Shown here: piece after piece, positions 15,356 to 22,791 of the stretch
How positions within the stretch are numbered: the stretch's first letter is position 1
How the letters are laid out: each line of letters starts with the position of its first letter
Origin: Coriobacteriia bacterium
Lineage (GTDB): Bacteria; Actinomycetota; Coriobacteriia; Anaerosomatales; PALSA-660
Reading direction: 5' to 3'
NCBI GenBank assembly: GCA_030652345.1
Contig: JAUSAU010000035.1
Coordinates: forward strand, 1-35,085
DNA length: 35,085 nucleotides
Made by a program: the position numbers and the translations under genes
The notes under the pieces: model-generated
The model's database searches: none
What the model was told of the DNA's origin: nothing
What the model saw: the letters and a program-made list of their open reading frames with translations, nothing else

Positions 15356-16760
15356 GCGGGCGCAGGATCCCTTCGACGATTCGTTCGAGTCCCATGGAGC
15401 GCGACGCCTTCACCATGACCACGTCCCCCGGCTCGAGCAGGTCATCGAGCACCTCAGAGGCCTCGTCAGCCGTGGCACACTCCCTCACACGGTCCGTCGC
15501 CATCCCCGCCGCGCGAGCGCCGTCAGCGATGCGTGCGGAACGCTGTCCCACGGTCACCAGCACGTCGACCGAGGCGCGGGCGACCTCCTCGCCGAGCTTG
15601 AAGTGCGCGAGTTCCTCGAGTGAGCCGAGCTCGGCCATGTCACCGAGCACCGCGATGCGCCGGACTCCCGTGCGCATATCGGACAGAGCGGTGAGCGCGG
15701 CACGCATCGAGGTCGGGTTCGCATTGTACGCATCGTTGACGACGGTCACACCGCTGGCTGCGGTGAAGACCTGCATGCGCATGTCCGAGAGCTCGACGGC
15801 GGCGAGACCGGCTGCCACATCCTCAAGGGTCAGCCCGAGATACAGCGCGACCGCTGCGGTAGCCGCGGCGGTGTAGGCGTTGTGCCTCCCCGGGACCGGC
15901 AGGGTGAACCGGACCTTCTCGTCGCCGGCGGACAACGTCACGGTGGGCCTGCCCGCCTCATCGGTCTCGACCTCCGACGCTCGTACGTCGGAGTCCTCCC
16001 CCATGCCGTACCACGTCACCGGTGCCGGAGTCTCCTCCTCCAGCTTGCGCGACCAGGCGTCATCCCCGTTGAGGAAGACAGCACCGTGATGCGGGATGCA
16101 CCGGACCAACTCGCCCTTCGCATGCAGGATGGCCTCCTGCGAACCGAGGACCTCGAGGTGGGTCTGGCCGACGTTCGTGACGATCCCGAGCGTGGGTTTC
16201 GCGAACGAGCACAGGTGCGCGATCTGACCGCTGCCCCGCATGCCCATCTCGACCAGCAGGACGTCGGTGTCCGCACCGGCGTCCAGCACCGTGAGCGGCA
16301 CACCGATCTCGTTGTTGCGGTTGCCCTTCGTCGCCACGACCTTGAACCTCGTGGCGAGGACGGCGGCGAGGAAGTCCTTCGTCGTCGTCTTCCCGGTGGA
16401 ACCGGTGATACCGATGACCGGGCAGTGCAGACGGGAGCGCTGATACCCCGCCAACGCCCGCAGCGCCTCCACGGTATCCGAGACCATCACGACCGCCCAG
16501 TCACCGGAACGCATCCCCTGGACGCCGGTCGCCAGTCCCTCGTCCCAGCGCGCCACGATGGCGACCCGGGCGCCCTCGGCGATCGCCGGGGCCACGAACG
16601 CGTGCGCGTCCACTCGCTCACCGGGCAACGCGATGAACGCGCAGCCGGGCGTCACGCGGCGTGAGTCGATCGTCACGCCGTAGGCCATGGCGTCGCCCGA
16701 GCCGAGGATGACGCTTCCTCCGCAGATCTCCGCGATCCTCGTTGCGGATGCTGTCAGCAT
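15348..16760 (-). CDS. murF: UDP-N-acetylmuramoyl-tripeptide--D-alanyl-D-alanine ligase MurF
   Basis: Cytoplasmic ligase adding D-Ala-D-Ala to complete the UDP-MurNAc-pentapeptide; 470 residues. N-terminal recognition domain with DSRRVTPGCAFIALPG, ATP loop GSTGKTTTK (120-128; MurF typically has the Ser), TKGNRNNEIGVPLT, the VEMGMRGSGQI and NVGQTHLE segments, then VVNDAYNANPTSM in the C-terminal domain. All are characteristic of MurF. ATG start overlaps the murE stop by 7 bp; the stop overlaps mraY. Confidence 0.97.
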   Translation of the reverse strand: MLTASATRIAEICGGSVILGSGDAMAYGVTIDSRRVTPGCAFIALPGERVDAHAFVAPAIAEGARVAIVARWDEGLATGVQGMRSGDWAVVMVSDTVEALRALAGYQRSRLHCPVIGITGSTGKTTTKDFLAAVLATRFKVVATKGNRNNEIGVPLTVLDAGADTDVLLVEMGMRGSGQIAHLCSFAKPTLGIVTNVGQTHLEVLGSQEAILHAKGELVRCIPHHGAVFLNGDDAWSRKLEEETPAPVTWYGMGEDSDVRASEVETDEAGRPTVTLSAGDEKVRFTLPVPGRHNAYTAAATAAVALYLGLTLEDVAAGLAAVELSDMRMQVFTAASGVTVVNDAYNANPTSMRAALTALSDMRTGVRRIAVLGDMAELGSLEELAHFKLGEEVARASVDVLVTVGQRSARIADGARAAGMATDRVRECATADEASEVLDDLLEPGDVVMVKASRSMGLERIVEGILRPHV

Positions 16761-18208
16761 CCTCGAGCCAACTCCTCGCGCGCGACCTCGCGGTCGTCGA
16801 AGTGGACGGCGCCGTCCGCGAATATCTGGTAGTCCTCATGGCCCTTGCCCGCCAGAAGCACCGCGTCACCGGTGTGCGCGAGCGAAAGGGCCAGCGCGAT
16901 CGCCCGGCGGCGGTCGACCTCCGCATGACGCTCTGCCACCGCACCATGCAGCCCGTCCTCGATCTGCAGGATGATGCCGAGCGGGTCCTCGGTGCGTGGA
17001 TTATCGCTCGTGACGACGACGATGTCCGACAGCCGACCTGCCACTTCTCCCATGAGCGGGCGCTTCGACGGATCACGGTCGCCGCCACACCCGAATACCG
17101 TGATCACGCGGCCCGGAGTCACCTCACGGACAGCGGCTATGGCTTTCTCGAGGCCGTCCGGCGTGTGTGCGTAGTCCACGAGCACCGCGTAGTCCTGACC
17201 GCAGTCGATGCGCTCGAGGCGACCGGGGACCTGCTGCGCGCCCTCGAGCCCGGCGGCGATCGTCGAGAGCGGGATGCCGAGGCCCAGGGCACAGCCGGCC
17301 GCGACCAGGGCGTTCGACACGTTGAAAGCGCCGGCGAGCGGCAACGAGACGCCGACCCTCCCCGACGGAGCGACCAGTGTCAGCGACGTGGACGTCGGTC
17401 CGTACGCGACGCTCTCGGCCCGGACCATGGCGTGCTCGCTGAAGCCGACCGTGATCTCGGCGCCGGCCTGCTCGGCGAGACGGCGCCCGTACGTGTCGTC
17501 GATGTTGACGACCCGCGATCCGACATCCATGCCATCGAAGAGGCGCGACTTCACGCTGAAGTACTCCTCGAGCGTTCCGTGGTAGTCCAGGTGATCCTGG
17601 CTGAGGTTCGTGAACGCCGCGACGGCGAAGCGGATCGCGTCGACCCTGTGCAGGTCGATCGCATGCGACGAGACCTCCATGGCGACGATCTCGACGCCAC
17701 TGTCCGCCATGTTCGCGAGCAGCTCCTGCAGGTCCCGTGACTCCGGGGTGGTCCGTTTCGACGCACGTCGCTCGTCGGCGACCCTGATCTCGACCGTGCC
17801 GACGATGCCGGTGGTCGAACCGTGTGCCCGCGCGATCGCGTCGAGAAGGTACGTCGTGGTGGTCTTGCCGTTCGTGCCCGTGATGCCCACGACGGCCATC
17901 CGTCGTGACGGCTCACCGAAGAGGCGCGACGAGGCGAGAGCGAGCGCCACCCGCGTGTCCTCGACGCGGACCTGCGGCACGGGCAGTCCCGCGAGTTCGT
18001 CTGTCACCACGATGACCGATGCGCCCCGGCCGGCCGCATCCGCGGCGAAGCTGTGGCCGTCATGAGCAAGTCCGCGCACACAGAAGAAAGCATCGCCGTC
18101 ACGCACCAGATCGGAGCGGTAAGCGATGCCTGCGACGGCTGCCGAGAGCCCCTCGGGGCCCTGTGCCGGAAGGTCGTGGATCAGGTCAGAAAGGTTCAGA
18201 GCGGTCAC
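16754..18208 (-). CDS. murE: UDP-MurNAc-L-Ala-D-Glu--meso-2,6-diaminopimelate ligase MurE
   Basis: Cytoplasmic ligase adding the third stem residue; 484 residues. ATP loop GTNGKTTTT at 111-119, MEVSSHAIDLHRV and NLSQDHLDYHG in the centre, SVKSRLF with the Lys (220) that is carbamylated in the family, and VDYAHTPDGLE. The specificity loop reads DNPR at 402-405, the form found in meso-diaminopimelate ligases; Lys-adding enzymes carry a different motif. This predicts mDAP peptidoglycan. GTG start with GAGGGA upstream, 6 bp after the ftsI stop. Confidence 0.97.
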   Translation of the reverse strand: MTALNLSDLIHDLPAQGPEGLSAAVAGIAYRSDLVRDGDAFFCVRGLAHDGHSFAADAAGRGASVIVVTDELAGLPVPQVRVEDTRVALALASSRLFGEPSRRMAVVGITGTNGKTTTTYLLDAIARAHGSTTGIVGTVEIRVADERRASKRTTPESRDLQELLANMADSGVEIVAMEVSSHAIDLHRVDAIRFAVAAFTNLSQDHLDYHGTLEEYFSVKSRLFDGMDVGSRVVNIDDTYGRRLAEQAGAEITVGFSEHAMVRAESVAYGPTSTSLTLVAPSGRVGVSLPLAGAFNVSNALVAAGCALGLGIPLSTIAAGLEGAQQVPGRLERIDCGQDYAVLVDYAHTPDGLEKAIAAVREVTPGRVITVFGCGGDRDPSKRPLMGEVAGRLSDIVVVTSDNPRTEDPLGIILQIEDGLHGAVAERHAEVDRRRAIALALSLAHTGDAVLLAGKGHEDYQIFADGAVHFDDREVAREELARGC

Positions 18209-18214
18209 GTTCCC

Positions 18215-20056
18215 TCACCGGACGGAACTCGACGATTCTACCACGGGCGCCTCGGTCGCCGGCTTCGTGCCGCGCGCCGACACCTTCCCGTTACCCGCTG
18301 TCGGAACGCCGCTCCCGCGCGCCTTCGGACGGTTCACGGGTGCGGCGGGCGGGATCTTCAGATGCGCGACGCAGAATCGCGCGATACGGCTGAATGCGGG
18401 TGCGGCGACCGTACCGCCGTACATCCCCTTCGATGGCTCGTCGACCGTGACGACGATCAGCAGGCGGGGATCGCCGGCCGGCAGATACCCGGCGAAGGAC
18501 GCCACGTAGACACCCTTGGAATACCCGAGACCGCCCGGACGCGGCTTCTGCGCCGTGCCGGTCTTGCCGGCGACCTCGTAACCGGGAACGGCGGCCTCGC
18601 TACCCGTGCCGTCCTTGACGACGTCGGTGAGCATGACCGTCGTCTTGCGCGCGGCATCCGCCCCGATCGCGGGGAGCGACGAGGCGACGAACGTCGCCGG
18701 TGTGGACGCCTGGCGGTAGAGGAAATGAGGGGTGACGAGCGTCCCGCCGTTCGCGATCGCCGCCATGGAGCGGGCAAGTTGCAGCGGCGTACACGAAAGG
18801 CCCTGTCCGAAGGGGAGGTTCCCCATCGTCGACTGCGACCAGGTCGCCGGAGGTGGCATCCAGCCGCGCGCCTCACCGGGGAAGTCGACACCGGTACGGC
18901 TGTTGAGACCGAAGCGCTCGAAGCAGTCGTACAGTCGGCTCTTGCCGAGAGCCATCCCGATCTTGACCGCGCCCACGTTCGACGACTGCGTGACGATCGT
19001 GGTGAGCGACCAGTTGACCGCCCCACGATCGTGCGACTCGTGGATCGTCCGATCCCCCACCTTGAGCGTCGGCGGCAGCTGGAACATGCTCGTCGGCTCG
19101 AAGAGTCCTTGATCGATCGCGGCGGCGGCGGTCATCGACTTGATCGTCGAACCGGGCTCGAACGCGTCGGTGATCACCTTGTTGCGCACGGCCTGCGGAT
19201 CCGCTGCGCCGTAGTCGTTCGGATCGAAATACGGCGTCGATGCCATCGCCAATATCTCACCGGTCTTGGGATCCATGACGACGACGGAGCCGCCCTTCGC
19301 TCCGAACCGCTTCACGGTCGCAGCGAGCTCCAGATGCGCCTGATACTGGATGTCCTTGTCGATGGTGAGGTAGATGTCCTGGCCATCGACCGGATCCTCG
19401 GCGCTGACCACGCCGCCGGGGATGATGTTCCCCCGGGGATCCCGCTCCGCGACGATGCGGCCGGGCGCTCCGGCGAGGGTGGAGTCGTACTGCTTCTCGA
19501 TCCCGGCGAGGCCCTCATCGTCGATGCCGACGAACCCGAGGATCTGGCACGCGAGCTCTCCCGAGGGGTAACTCCGCCGCGAGTCCTCGAGCAGGCCGAG
19601 TCCGTCGATGCCGAGCCGCTCGACCGCTGCGGCGCGAGTCAGATCGACCTTGCGGGCGATGTAGACGAACGACCCCGATCTCTGCAGCTTCTTGAGATAC
19701 GCCGCCCTATCTCCTCCCAGGGCCCCCGCGAGCGCGTCTGCGGTGCCGGTCGCGTCCTTGACCTGGCTCGGCACGGCGTAGACGGTCTTCGCCGGGGTCG
19801 TGATCGCGAGCTTCTCCCCCTCGCGGTCGTAGATGGAACCGCGATGGGGCGAGAGCACGAGGTCGCGCATGCGCTGCTTCTCGGCGCGCACCGTCAACTC
19901 GCGCGCCTCGACGACCTGGATCCAGACGAGCCGCGCGGCCACGAACGTCAGAAGTGCGGCCATCAGGAGGAAGAGAAGCGCCCCACGCGTCGCATGACGG
20001 GGAGCGCGTTGCTTCGGACGGGTGACACTCCCTGTCGGCCGCTTCTTGCGCACCAC
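18215..20056 (-). CDS. ftsI: Septal transpeptidase FtsI (class B penicillin-binding protein)
   Basis: Bitopic D,D-transpeptidase crosslinking septal peptidoglycan with FtsW. From the GTG at 20054-20056 it has 613 residues. A basic cytoplasmic leader, one membrane helix (about 25-45), the dimerisation domain (RGSIYDREG) and the penicillin-binding domain follow, with SxxK as STIK (Ser 303), SxN as SSN (358-360) and KTG (498-500). The last 40 residues are low-complexity, and no PASTA domains are present. Start uncertain: a GTG at 20111-20113 has GGAG ten bases upstream but would overlap ftsL by 53 bp; the chosen one lies 4 bp after the ftsL stop without a clear binding site. Confidence 0.95.
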   Translation of the reverse strand: MVRKKRPTGSVTRPKQRAPRHATRGALLFLLMAALLTFVAARLVWIQVVEARELTVRAEKQRMRDLVLSPHRGSIYDREGEKLAITTPAKTVYAVPSQVKDATGTADALAGALGGDRAAYLKKLQRSGSFVYIARKVDLTRAAAVERLGIDGLGLLEDSRRSYPSGELACQILGFVGIDDEGLAGIEKQYDSTLAGAPGRIVAERDPRGNIIPGGVVSAEDPVDGQDIYLTIDKDIQYQAHLELAATVKRFGAKGGSVVVMDPKTGEILAMASTPYFDPNDYGAADPQAVRNKVITDAFEPGSTIKSMTAAAAIDQGLFEPTSMFQLPPTLKVGDRTIHESHDRGAVNWSLTTIVTQSSNVGAVKIGMALGKSRLYDCFERFGLNSRTGVDFPGEARGWMPPPATWSQSTMGNLPFGQGLSCTPLQLARSMAAIANGGTLVTPHFLYRQASTPATFVASSLPAIGADAARKTTVMLTDVVKDGTGSEAAVPGYEVAGKTGTAQKPRPGGLGYSKGVYVASFAGYLPAGDPRLLIVVTVDEPSKGMYGGTVAAPAFSRIARFCVAHLKIPPAAPVNRPKARGSGVPTAGNGKVSARGTKPATEAPVVESSSSVR

Positions 20057-20060
20057 GAGG

Positions 20061-20642
20061 CTACCGGGACCCGGCGAGGCCGAGTTCGCCGACGAGCAGC
20101 GACTGCGCCTCACCTGCAGACATCTCCATCACGGCCCCCAGAAGGGCGGTGATGCCGCCGGGCGCCGTGTCTGCCCGGCTCACCTCGGCTCCCGATGGCG
20201 AGGCCGCTTCAGGGGTCGCGGTCACCTCGCCTCCGGGAAGCGTGATGTAGCGGACCGACTTCGGGCGACCCATCGACATCGTCGCGGCCGCGATGTTCTC
20301 GATGCGCGAAGGCGTGGACAGTGAACTCCGGTCGGCCTCGAGCTGGTCGCCCTCGATCCTCTGGGCCTTGATCCCCGCTTGGATGCGCGTCTCGGAGATC
20401 GACATCTCGGTGGCGCGAACGATCAGCGCGATTCGCGCGCCCCCGAGGGCCGCGAGCGTGACCAGGGCGATGACGAAGACCCGGAAGAACGTGCGGGCGC
20501 GTGCTTCGCTCGCACGTGCGCGAGCGCGTGCGTCACGTGAAGCGGGAGCGCGACGAGTAGCCCGTGGGGCCTCGACCAGACGGAGGGAGGCACGGCGTGC
20601 GGCAGGGCGGATGTGTTCGACGCGTCTGGCTGCCTGACCCAT
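20061..20642 (-). CDS. ftsL: FtsL-like cell division protein
   Basis: 193 residues: a cytoplasmic N-terminus of about 50 residues very rich in Arg and Ala (runs such as RDARARARASEARAR), one membrane helix (about 52-77), then an extracellular segment with heptad-like spacing (about 78-115) and a low-complexity tail. This topology, size and the position between rsmH and ftsI identify FtsL, although sequence conservation of the family is low. FtsL pairs with FtsB/DivIC and FtsQ to activate FtsWI. The ATG has a strong GGGAGGAGGGG upstream. The C-terminal tail (about 125-193) is longer than in typical FtsL proteins (about 100-130 residues). Confidence 0.85.
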   Translation of the reverse strand: MGQAARRVEHIRPAARRASLRLVEAPRATRRAPASRDARARARASEARARTFFRVFVIALVTLAALGGARIALIVRATEMSISETRIQAGIKAQRIEGDQLEADRSSLSTPSRIENIAAATMSMGRPKSVRYITLPGGEVTATPEAASPSGAEVSRADTAPGGITALLGAVMEMSAGEAQSLLVGELGLAGSR

Positions 20643-20695
20643 GTTCCCCTCCTCCCGTACCTCACAGCGTCACCTGACGGTGTCACCGATGGCCT

Positions 20696-21631
20696 CTACA
20701 GTCGTTCGGCGGCTCGCAGCTTCGCGCTGCGCGACCGCGGATTGCGCTCGACCTCTTCGTCCGTCGGTGGGACGGCGCGACGGGTGAGCACTCGGAGTAC
20801 CGGCTTTACCCCGCATACGCACACGGGCAGATCAGGAGGGCAGGTGCATCCCGTCGAGAGTTCGTTGAAGACCCGCTTCACGACCTTGTCCTCGAGCGAG
20901 TGGTACGAGATGACGACCACGCGCCCACCCGGGACGAGCCAGCGGATCGAGGAACGAAGTGCGGTCTCGAGGACCTCGAGTTCACGGTTGACCTCGATAC
21001 GCAGGGCCTGGAACGTCCGGCGCGCCGGATGCGGGCCCTCGCGTCGTGCGGCCGCCGGAACGGCGGACTTGATGATGTCGACCAGTTGCGAGGTGGTGGC
21101 CACGGGGCGGCGGGCACGCGCGGCTACGATGAATGCTGCGATGCGCGTGGCCCACCGTTCTTCCCCGTACTCCCGGATGACGCGGGCGATGTCCGATTCC
21201 TGGTACGAATTGACTACGTCTGCGGCTGTGATGCCGCCCGCGGCTGGGTCCATCCTCATGTCGAGCGGCGCGTCTCCGTGATACGAGAATCCGCGCTCGA
21301 CGAAGTCGAGCTGGGGCGATGAGACCCCGAGATCGAAGAGGAAGCCATCGACGTACGGGATGTTCGCCTCGGTGAGGAGGCGGTCCAACTCGCCGAAGTT
21401 CCCCTTCAGAAGAAACGTTTGCTGGCCGAGGCGTAGTGTGTCTGCTGCTGCGATGAGGGCTGCGTCGTCTTGGTCGATTCCCACCAGCGTGCCCGTGGGA
21501 GCGATCAAAGCTGCGATGCGATCCGAGTGTCCTGCGGCTCCGAGCGTGCAATCAACCACGATCGAGCCAGGGTGCGGTGAGAGGTACTGGAGGACCTCGG
21601 CCAGCAAAACTGGGGTATGCCGGTATTCCAT
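20696..21631 (-). CDS. rsmH: 16S rRNA (cytosine-1402-N4)-methyltransferase RsmH (MraW)
   Basis: SAM-dependent enzyme methylating N4 of C1402 in the ribosomal P site; 311 residues from the ATG at 21629-21631 (AGGA nine bases before; begins MEYRHTPVLLAEV, as in the family). The open frame continues upstream through mraZ but is shadow there. Motifs: VDCTLGAAGHS (SAM loop), GIDQD, FLFDLGVSSPQLD, RTFQALRIEVN and ISYHSLEDKVVK. The Cys-rich CTCPPDLPVCVCG near the end matches actinobacterial-type members. Lies 11 bp after mraZ, its usual partner at the head of dcw clusters. Confidence 0.97.
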   Translation of the reverse strand: MEYRHTPVLLAEVLQYLSPHPGSIVVDCTLGAAGHSDRIAALIAPTGTLVGIDQDDAALIAAADTLRLGQQTFLLKGNFGELDRLLTEANIPYVDGFLFDLGVSSPQLDFVERGFSYHGDAPLDMRMDPAAGGITAADVVNSYQESDIARVIREYGEERWATRIAAFIVAARARRPVATTSQLVDIIKSAVPAAARREGPHPARRTFQALRIEVNRELEVLETALRSSIRWLVPGGRVVVISYHSLEDKVVKRVFNELSTGCTCPPDLPVCVCGVKPVLRVLTRRAVPPTDEEVERNPRSRSAKLRAAERL

Positions 21632-21642
21632 TGTCAAGAGTC

Positions 21643-22071
21643 CTAGAGGATGCCCGAGAGCTTCTCGGCCGCTTCCTCGATCGTCGACGCGTTCTCGTCC
21701 CCATATGCGGCCCATGCGGCGGCATCCCAGATCTCGATGTGATCGCCGACGCCGGCCACGATGACGTCCTTGCCGAGCTTTGCGAACTCCCGCAGCGTCG
21801 GCGTGAGCATCACGCGACCGGCGGAGTCCACATCGACCGGCATCGCGCCGGCGGTGAAGTGCCTGCGAACGGCACGGCTGCTCTCGTTGAAGGCCGAGGC
21901 GCTGAGCAGGTTCTCGAGGAACGTGCGGTAGCCATCGGCCGGATAGACGTAGAGACACTTCTCGAGGCCCTTGGACACGACGAGCCTGGTGCCCGTCTCA
22001 TCGCGGAACCGGCGCGGCAGCGAAACGCGTCCCTTGGCGTCCAGCGTGTGCTGGTACTCCCCGAGAAACAT
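21643..22071 (-). CDS. mraZ: Transcriptional regulator MraZ
   Basis: 142 residues from the ATG at 22069-22071, giving the canonical start MFLGEYQHTLDAKGR. Two AbrB/SpoVT-like swapped-hairpin domains are visible by their DxxGR motifs: DAKGRVSLP (about 11-19) and DSAGRVMLT (about 81-89). MraZ forms oligomeric rings and in studied bacteria represses the dcw operon by binding tandem TGG-type repeats at its promoter. Just such repeats occur upstream (22149-22173). First gene of the cluster, with a GGGGG-type ribosome site. It may also protect rRNA or compete with RsmH activity, as reported in E. coli. Confidence 0.97.
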   Translation of the reverse strand: MFLGEYQHTLDAKGRVSLPRRFRDETGTRLVVSKGLEKCLYVYPADGYRTFLENLLSASAFNESSRAVRRHFTAGAMPVDVDSAGRVMLTPTLREFAKLGKDVIVAGVGDHIEIWDAAAWAAYGDENASTIEEAAEKLSGIL

Positions 22072-22112
22072 CCCGGCTGCCCCCGTCCCATCCCTCGTAG
22101 CCCGACTCCTGT

Positions 22113-22133
22113 GCGGCACCGCCTAAGTGCCGC
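22113..22133 (-). other. Stem-loop in the mraZ 5' leader
   Basis: GCGGCAC (22113-22119) and GTGCCGC (22127-22133) form a 7-bp stem with a 7-base loop, between the predicted transcript start (about 22146) and the mraZ ribosome site. It may affect mRNA stability or translation; no known riboswitch class fits. Confidence 0.45.
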
Positions 22134-22148
22134 GCAACCCTTCACGGG

Positions 22149-22173
22149 CACCACTGTATTCCACTCCATCCCA
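22149..22173 (-). promoter_or_regulatory. MraZ-box operator (three TGGNN repeats)
   Basis: On the minus strand, TGGGA, TGGAA and TGGTG occur at an exact 10-bp period with 5-bp spacers. The first spacer itself reads TGGAG. This is the layout of MraZ boxes known from other bacteria (TGGGN separated by 5 bp). The repeats fill the spacer and -10 of the predicted dcw promoter, which fits repression by MraZ of its own operon. Confidence 0.7.
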
Positions 22174-22181
22174 CATGGCAA
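22153..22181 (-). promoter_or_regulatory. Sigma-70-type promoter of the dcw cluster
   Basis: Minus strand: -35 TTGCCA (22181-22176, 5 of 6 to consensus), 17-bp spacer, -10 TACAGT (22158-22153, 4 of 6). Predicted start near 22146 gives a leader of about 75 bases before mraZ. The spacing is ideal and the location is right for the head of the operon. Confidence 0.65.
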
Positions 22182-22362
22182 CAATTCTTTGCCCTTTCAT
22201 CCCACCAATCGACACACGGCCCCCTGCGGAGCGGGCGCTCGTGACACCGTCCCTCCTCTGCGCCGGCCGTAACCGCGGCGGATCGCGCCGGACGCCGCGA
22301 TGCCGATGGGCCGCCATCCCACGCGACCTGTCCCGCGAACCCGCGCGACGCGCGCCGCGTCT

Positions 22363-22419
22363 GAGCGGGTAAGAGATGCAGGACTCGGCTCCTTGACAGC
22401 GAACATGAGCGGGTGAGAG
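22363..22419 (+). repeat. Direct repeat GAGCGGGTRAGAG, 44 bp apart
   Basis: GAGCGGGTAAGAG at 22363-22375 and GAGCGGGTGAGAG at 22407-22419 differ at one base; the T upstream is shared too. They sit 20-75 bp upstream of the -35 box of the plus-strand promoter, at a spacing of four helical turns, as an activator or repressor pair might. Confidence 0.45.
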
Positions 22420-22436
22420 TGCACGTGACGACGCGC

Positions 22437-22465
22437 TTGCCGCGCCGTGCGGGCACCGATACAAT
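22437..22465 (+). promoter_or_regulatory. Promoter for the 49-residue protein gene
   Basis: -35 TTGCCG (22437-22442), exact 17-bp spacer, -10 TACAAT (22460-22465, 5 of 6). Predicted start near 22472, about 38 bases before the ATG. Confidence 0.6.
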
Positions 22466-22509
22466 CCGGAAGATGGATTGCCGTACATTCGGGGAGGTGA
22501 ACGACCTAC

Positions 22510-22659
22510 ATGACCCCCAACTGGGCCGCTGCCGTGGTCAACACCCTGGTTCTCGCTTTCTTCGTCGTGATCGCGATCAGCATCGGGTTCAACGTCTACG
22601 CCGCCCGTGCGATGAAGCGCATGGAAGAGCAGCTGAAGCAGCAGACGAAGGCCGAATAG
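22510..22659 (+). CDS. Small single-pass membrane protein, 49 residues
   Basis: ATG at 22510-22512 preceded by GGAGGTGA at nine bases; stop TAG at 22657-22659. The sequence begins MTPNWAAAVVNTLVLAFFVV, has one membrane helix (about 8-30), then an amphipathic, charged C-terminus (KRMEEQLKQQTKAE) that looks like a short coiled coil in the cytoplasm. A good promoter lies upstream and a hairpin follows 27 bases after the stop, so it forms a complete small transcription unit. No family recognised. It is divergent from mraZ and upstream of a DUF4349 gene. Coding is supported by ribosome site, promoter, terminator and the sensible helix-plus-charged-tail layout; function is unknown. Confidence 0.75.
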   Translation: MTPNWAAAVVNTLVLAFFVVIAISIGFNVYAARAMKRMEEQLKQQTKAE

Positions 22660-22685
22660 CGGCAGTCGCACGAAACCGAACGTAT

Positions 22686-22718
22686 CGAACGCCCGCTCGC
22701 GCCTGCGACGGGCGTTCG
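22686..22718 (+). terminator. Hairpin downstream of the 49-residue protein gene
   Basis: Perfect 10-bp arms CGAACGCCCG (22686-22695) and CGGGCGTTCG (22709-22718) over a 13-base loop, followed by CTGTTCT. It probably ends, or partly attenuates, the short transcript before the DUF4349 gene. Confidence 0.6.
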
Positions 22719-22791
22719 CTGTTCTCCGGGGACCGGGTGGACCGCGCGAGGGTGCCGGCAGGCACCGAGCGCACGTGAGAGGGAGACGACC

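Larger units (their letters stand above)
22072..22509. other. 438-bp divergent intergenic region between mraZ and the 49-residue protein gene
   Basis: Contains, left to right: the mraZ leader with a stem-loop (22113-22133), the dcw promoter with MraZ boxes (22149-22181), another lone TGGGA on the minus strand (22200-22204), a GC-rich stretch (about 22205-22360) in which I see no gene or clear site, a direct repeat (22363-22419) and a plus-strand promoter (22437-22465). Several frames are open here on both strands, but none has a ribosome site or recognisable protein. Confidence 0.6.

Noticed and set aside
18053..20152. Plus-strand open frame of about 700 codons
   Set aside because: Antisense to ftsI, with parts of murE and ftsL. 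Composition is Arg/Asp/Gly-rich, no domain is recognisable and no ribosome site fits.
21632..21958. Upstream extension of rsmH through mraZ
   Set aside because: The RsmH family starts at MEYRHTPV; the extension is a shadow of mraZ.
22393..22398. Perfect TTGACA on the plus strand
   Set aside because: No -10-like hexamer occurs 15-19 bp downstream; the promoter at 22437-22465 is much better placed.
22127..22424. Small open frames of 75-104 codons on both strands in the mraZ upstream region
   Set aside because: None has a ribosome site or recognisable features, and they overlap the promoter and operator elements.
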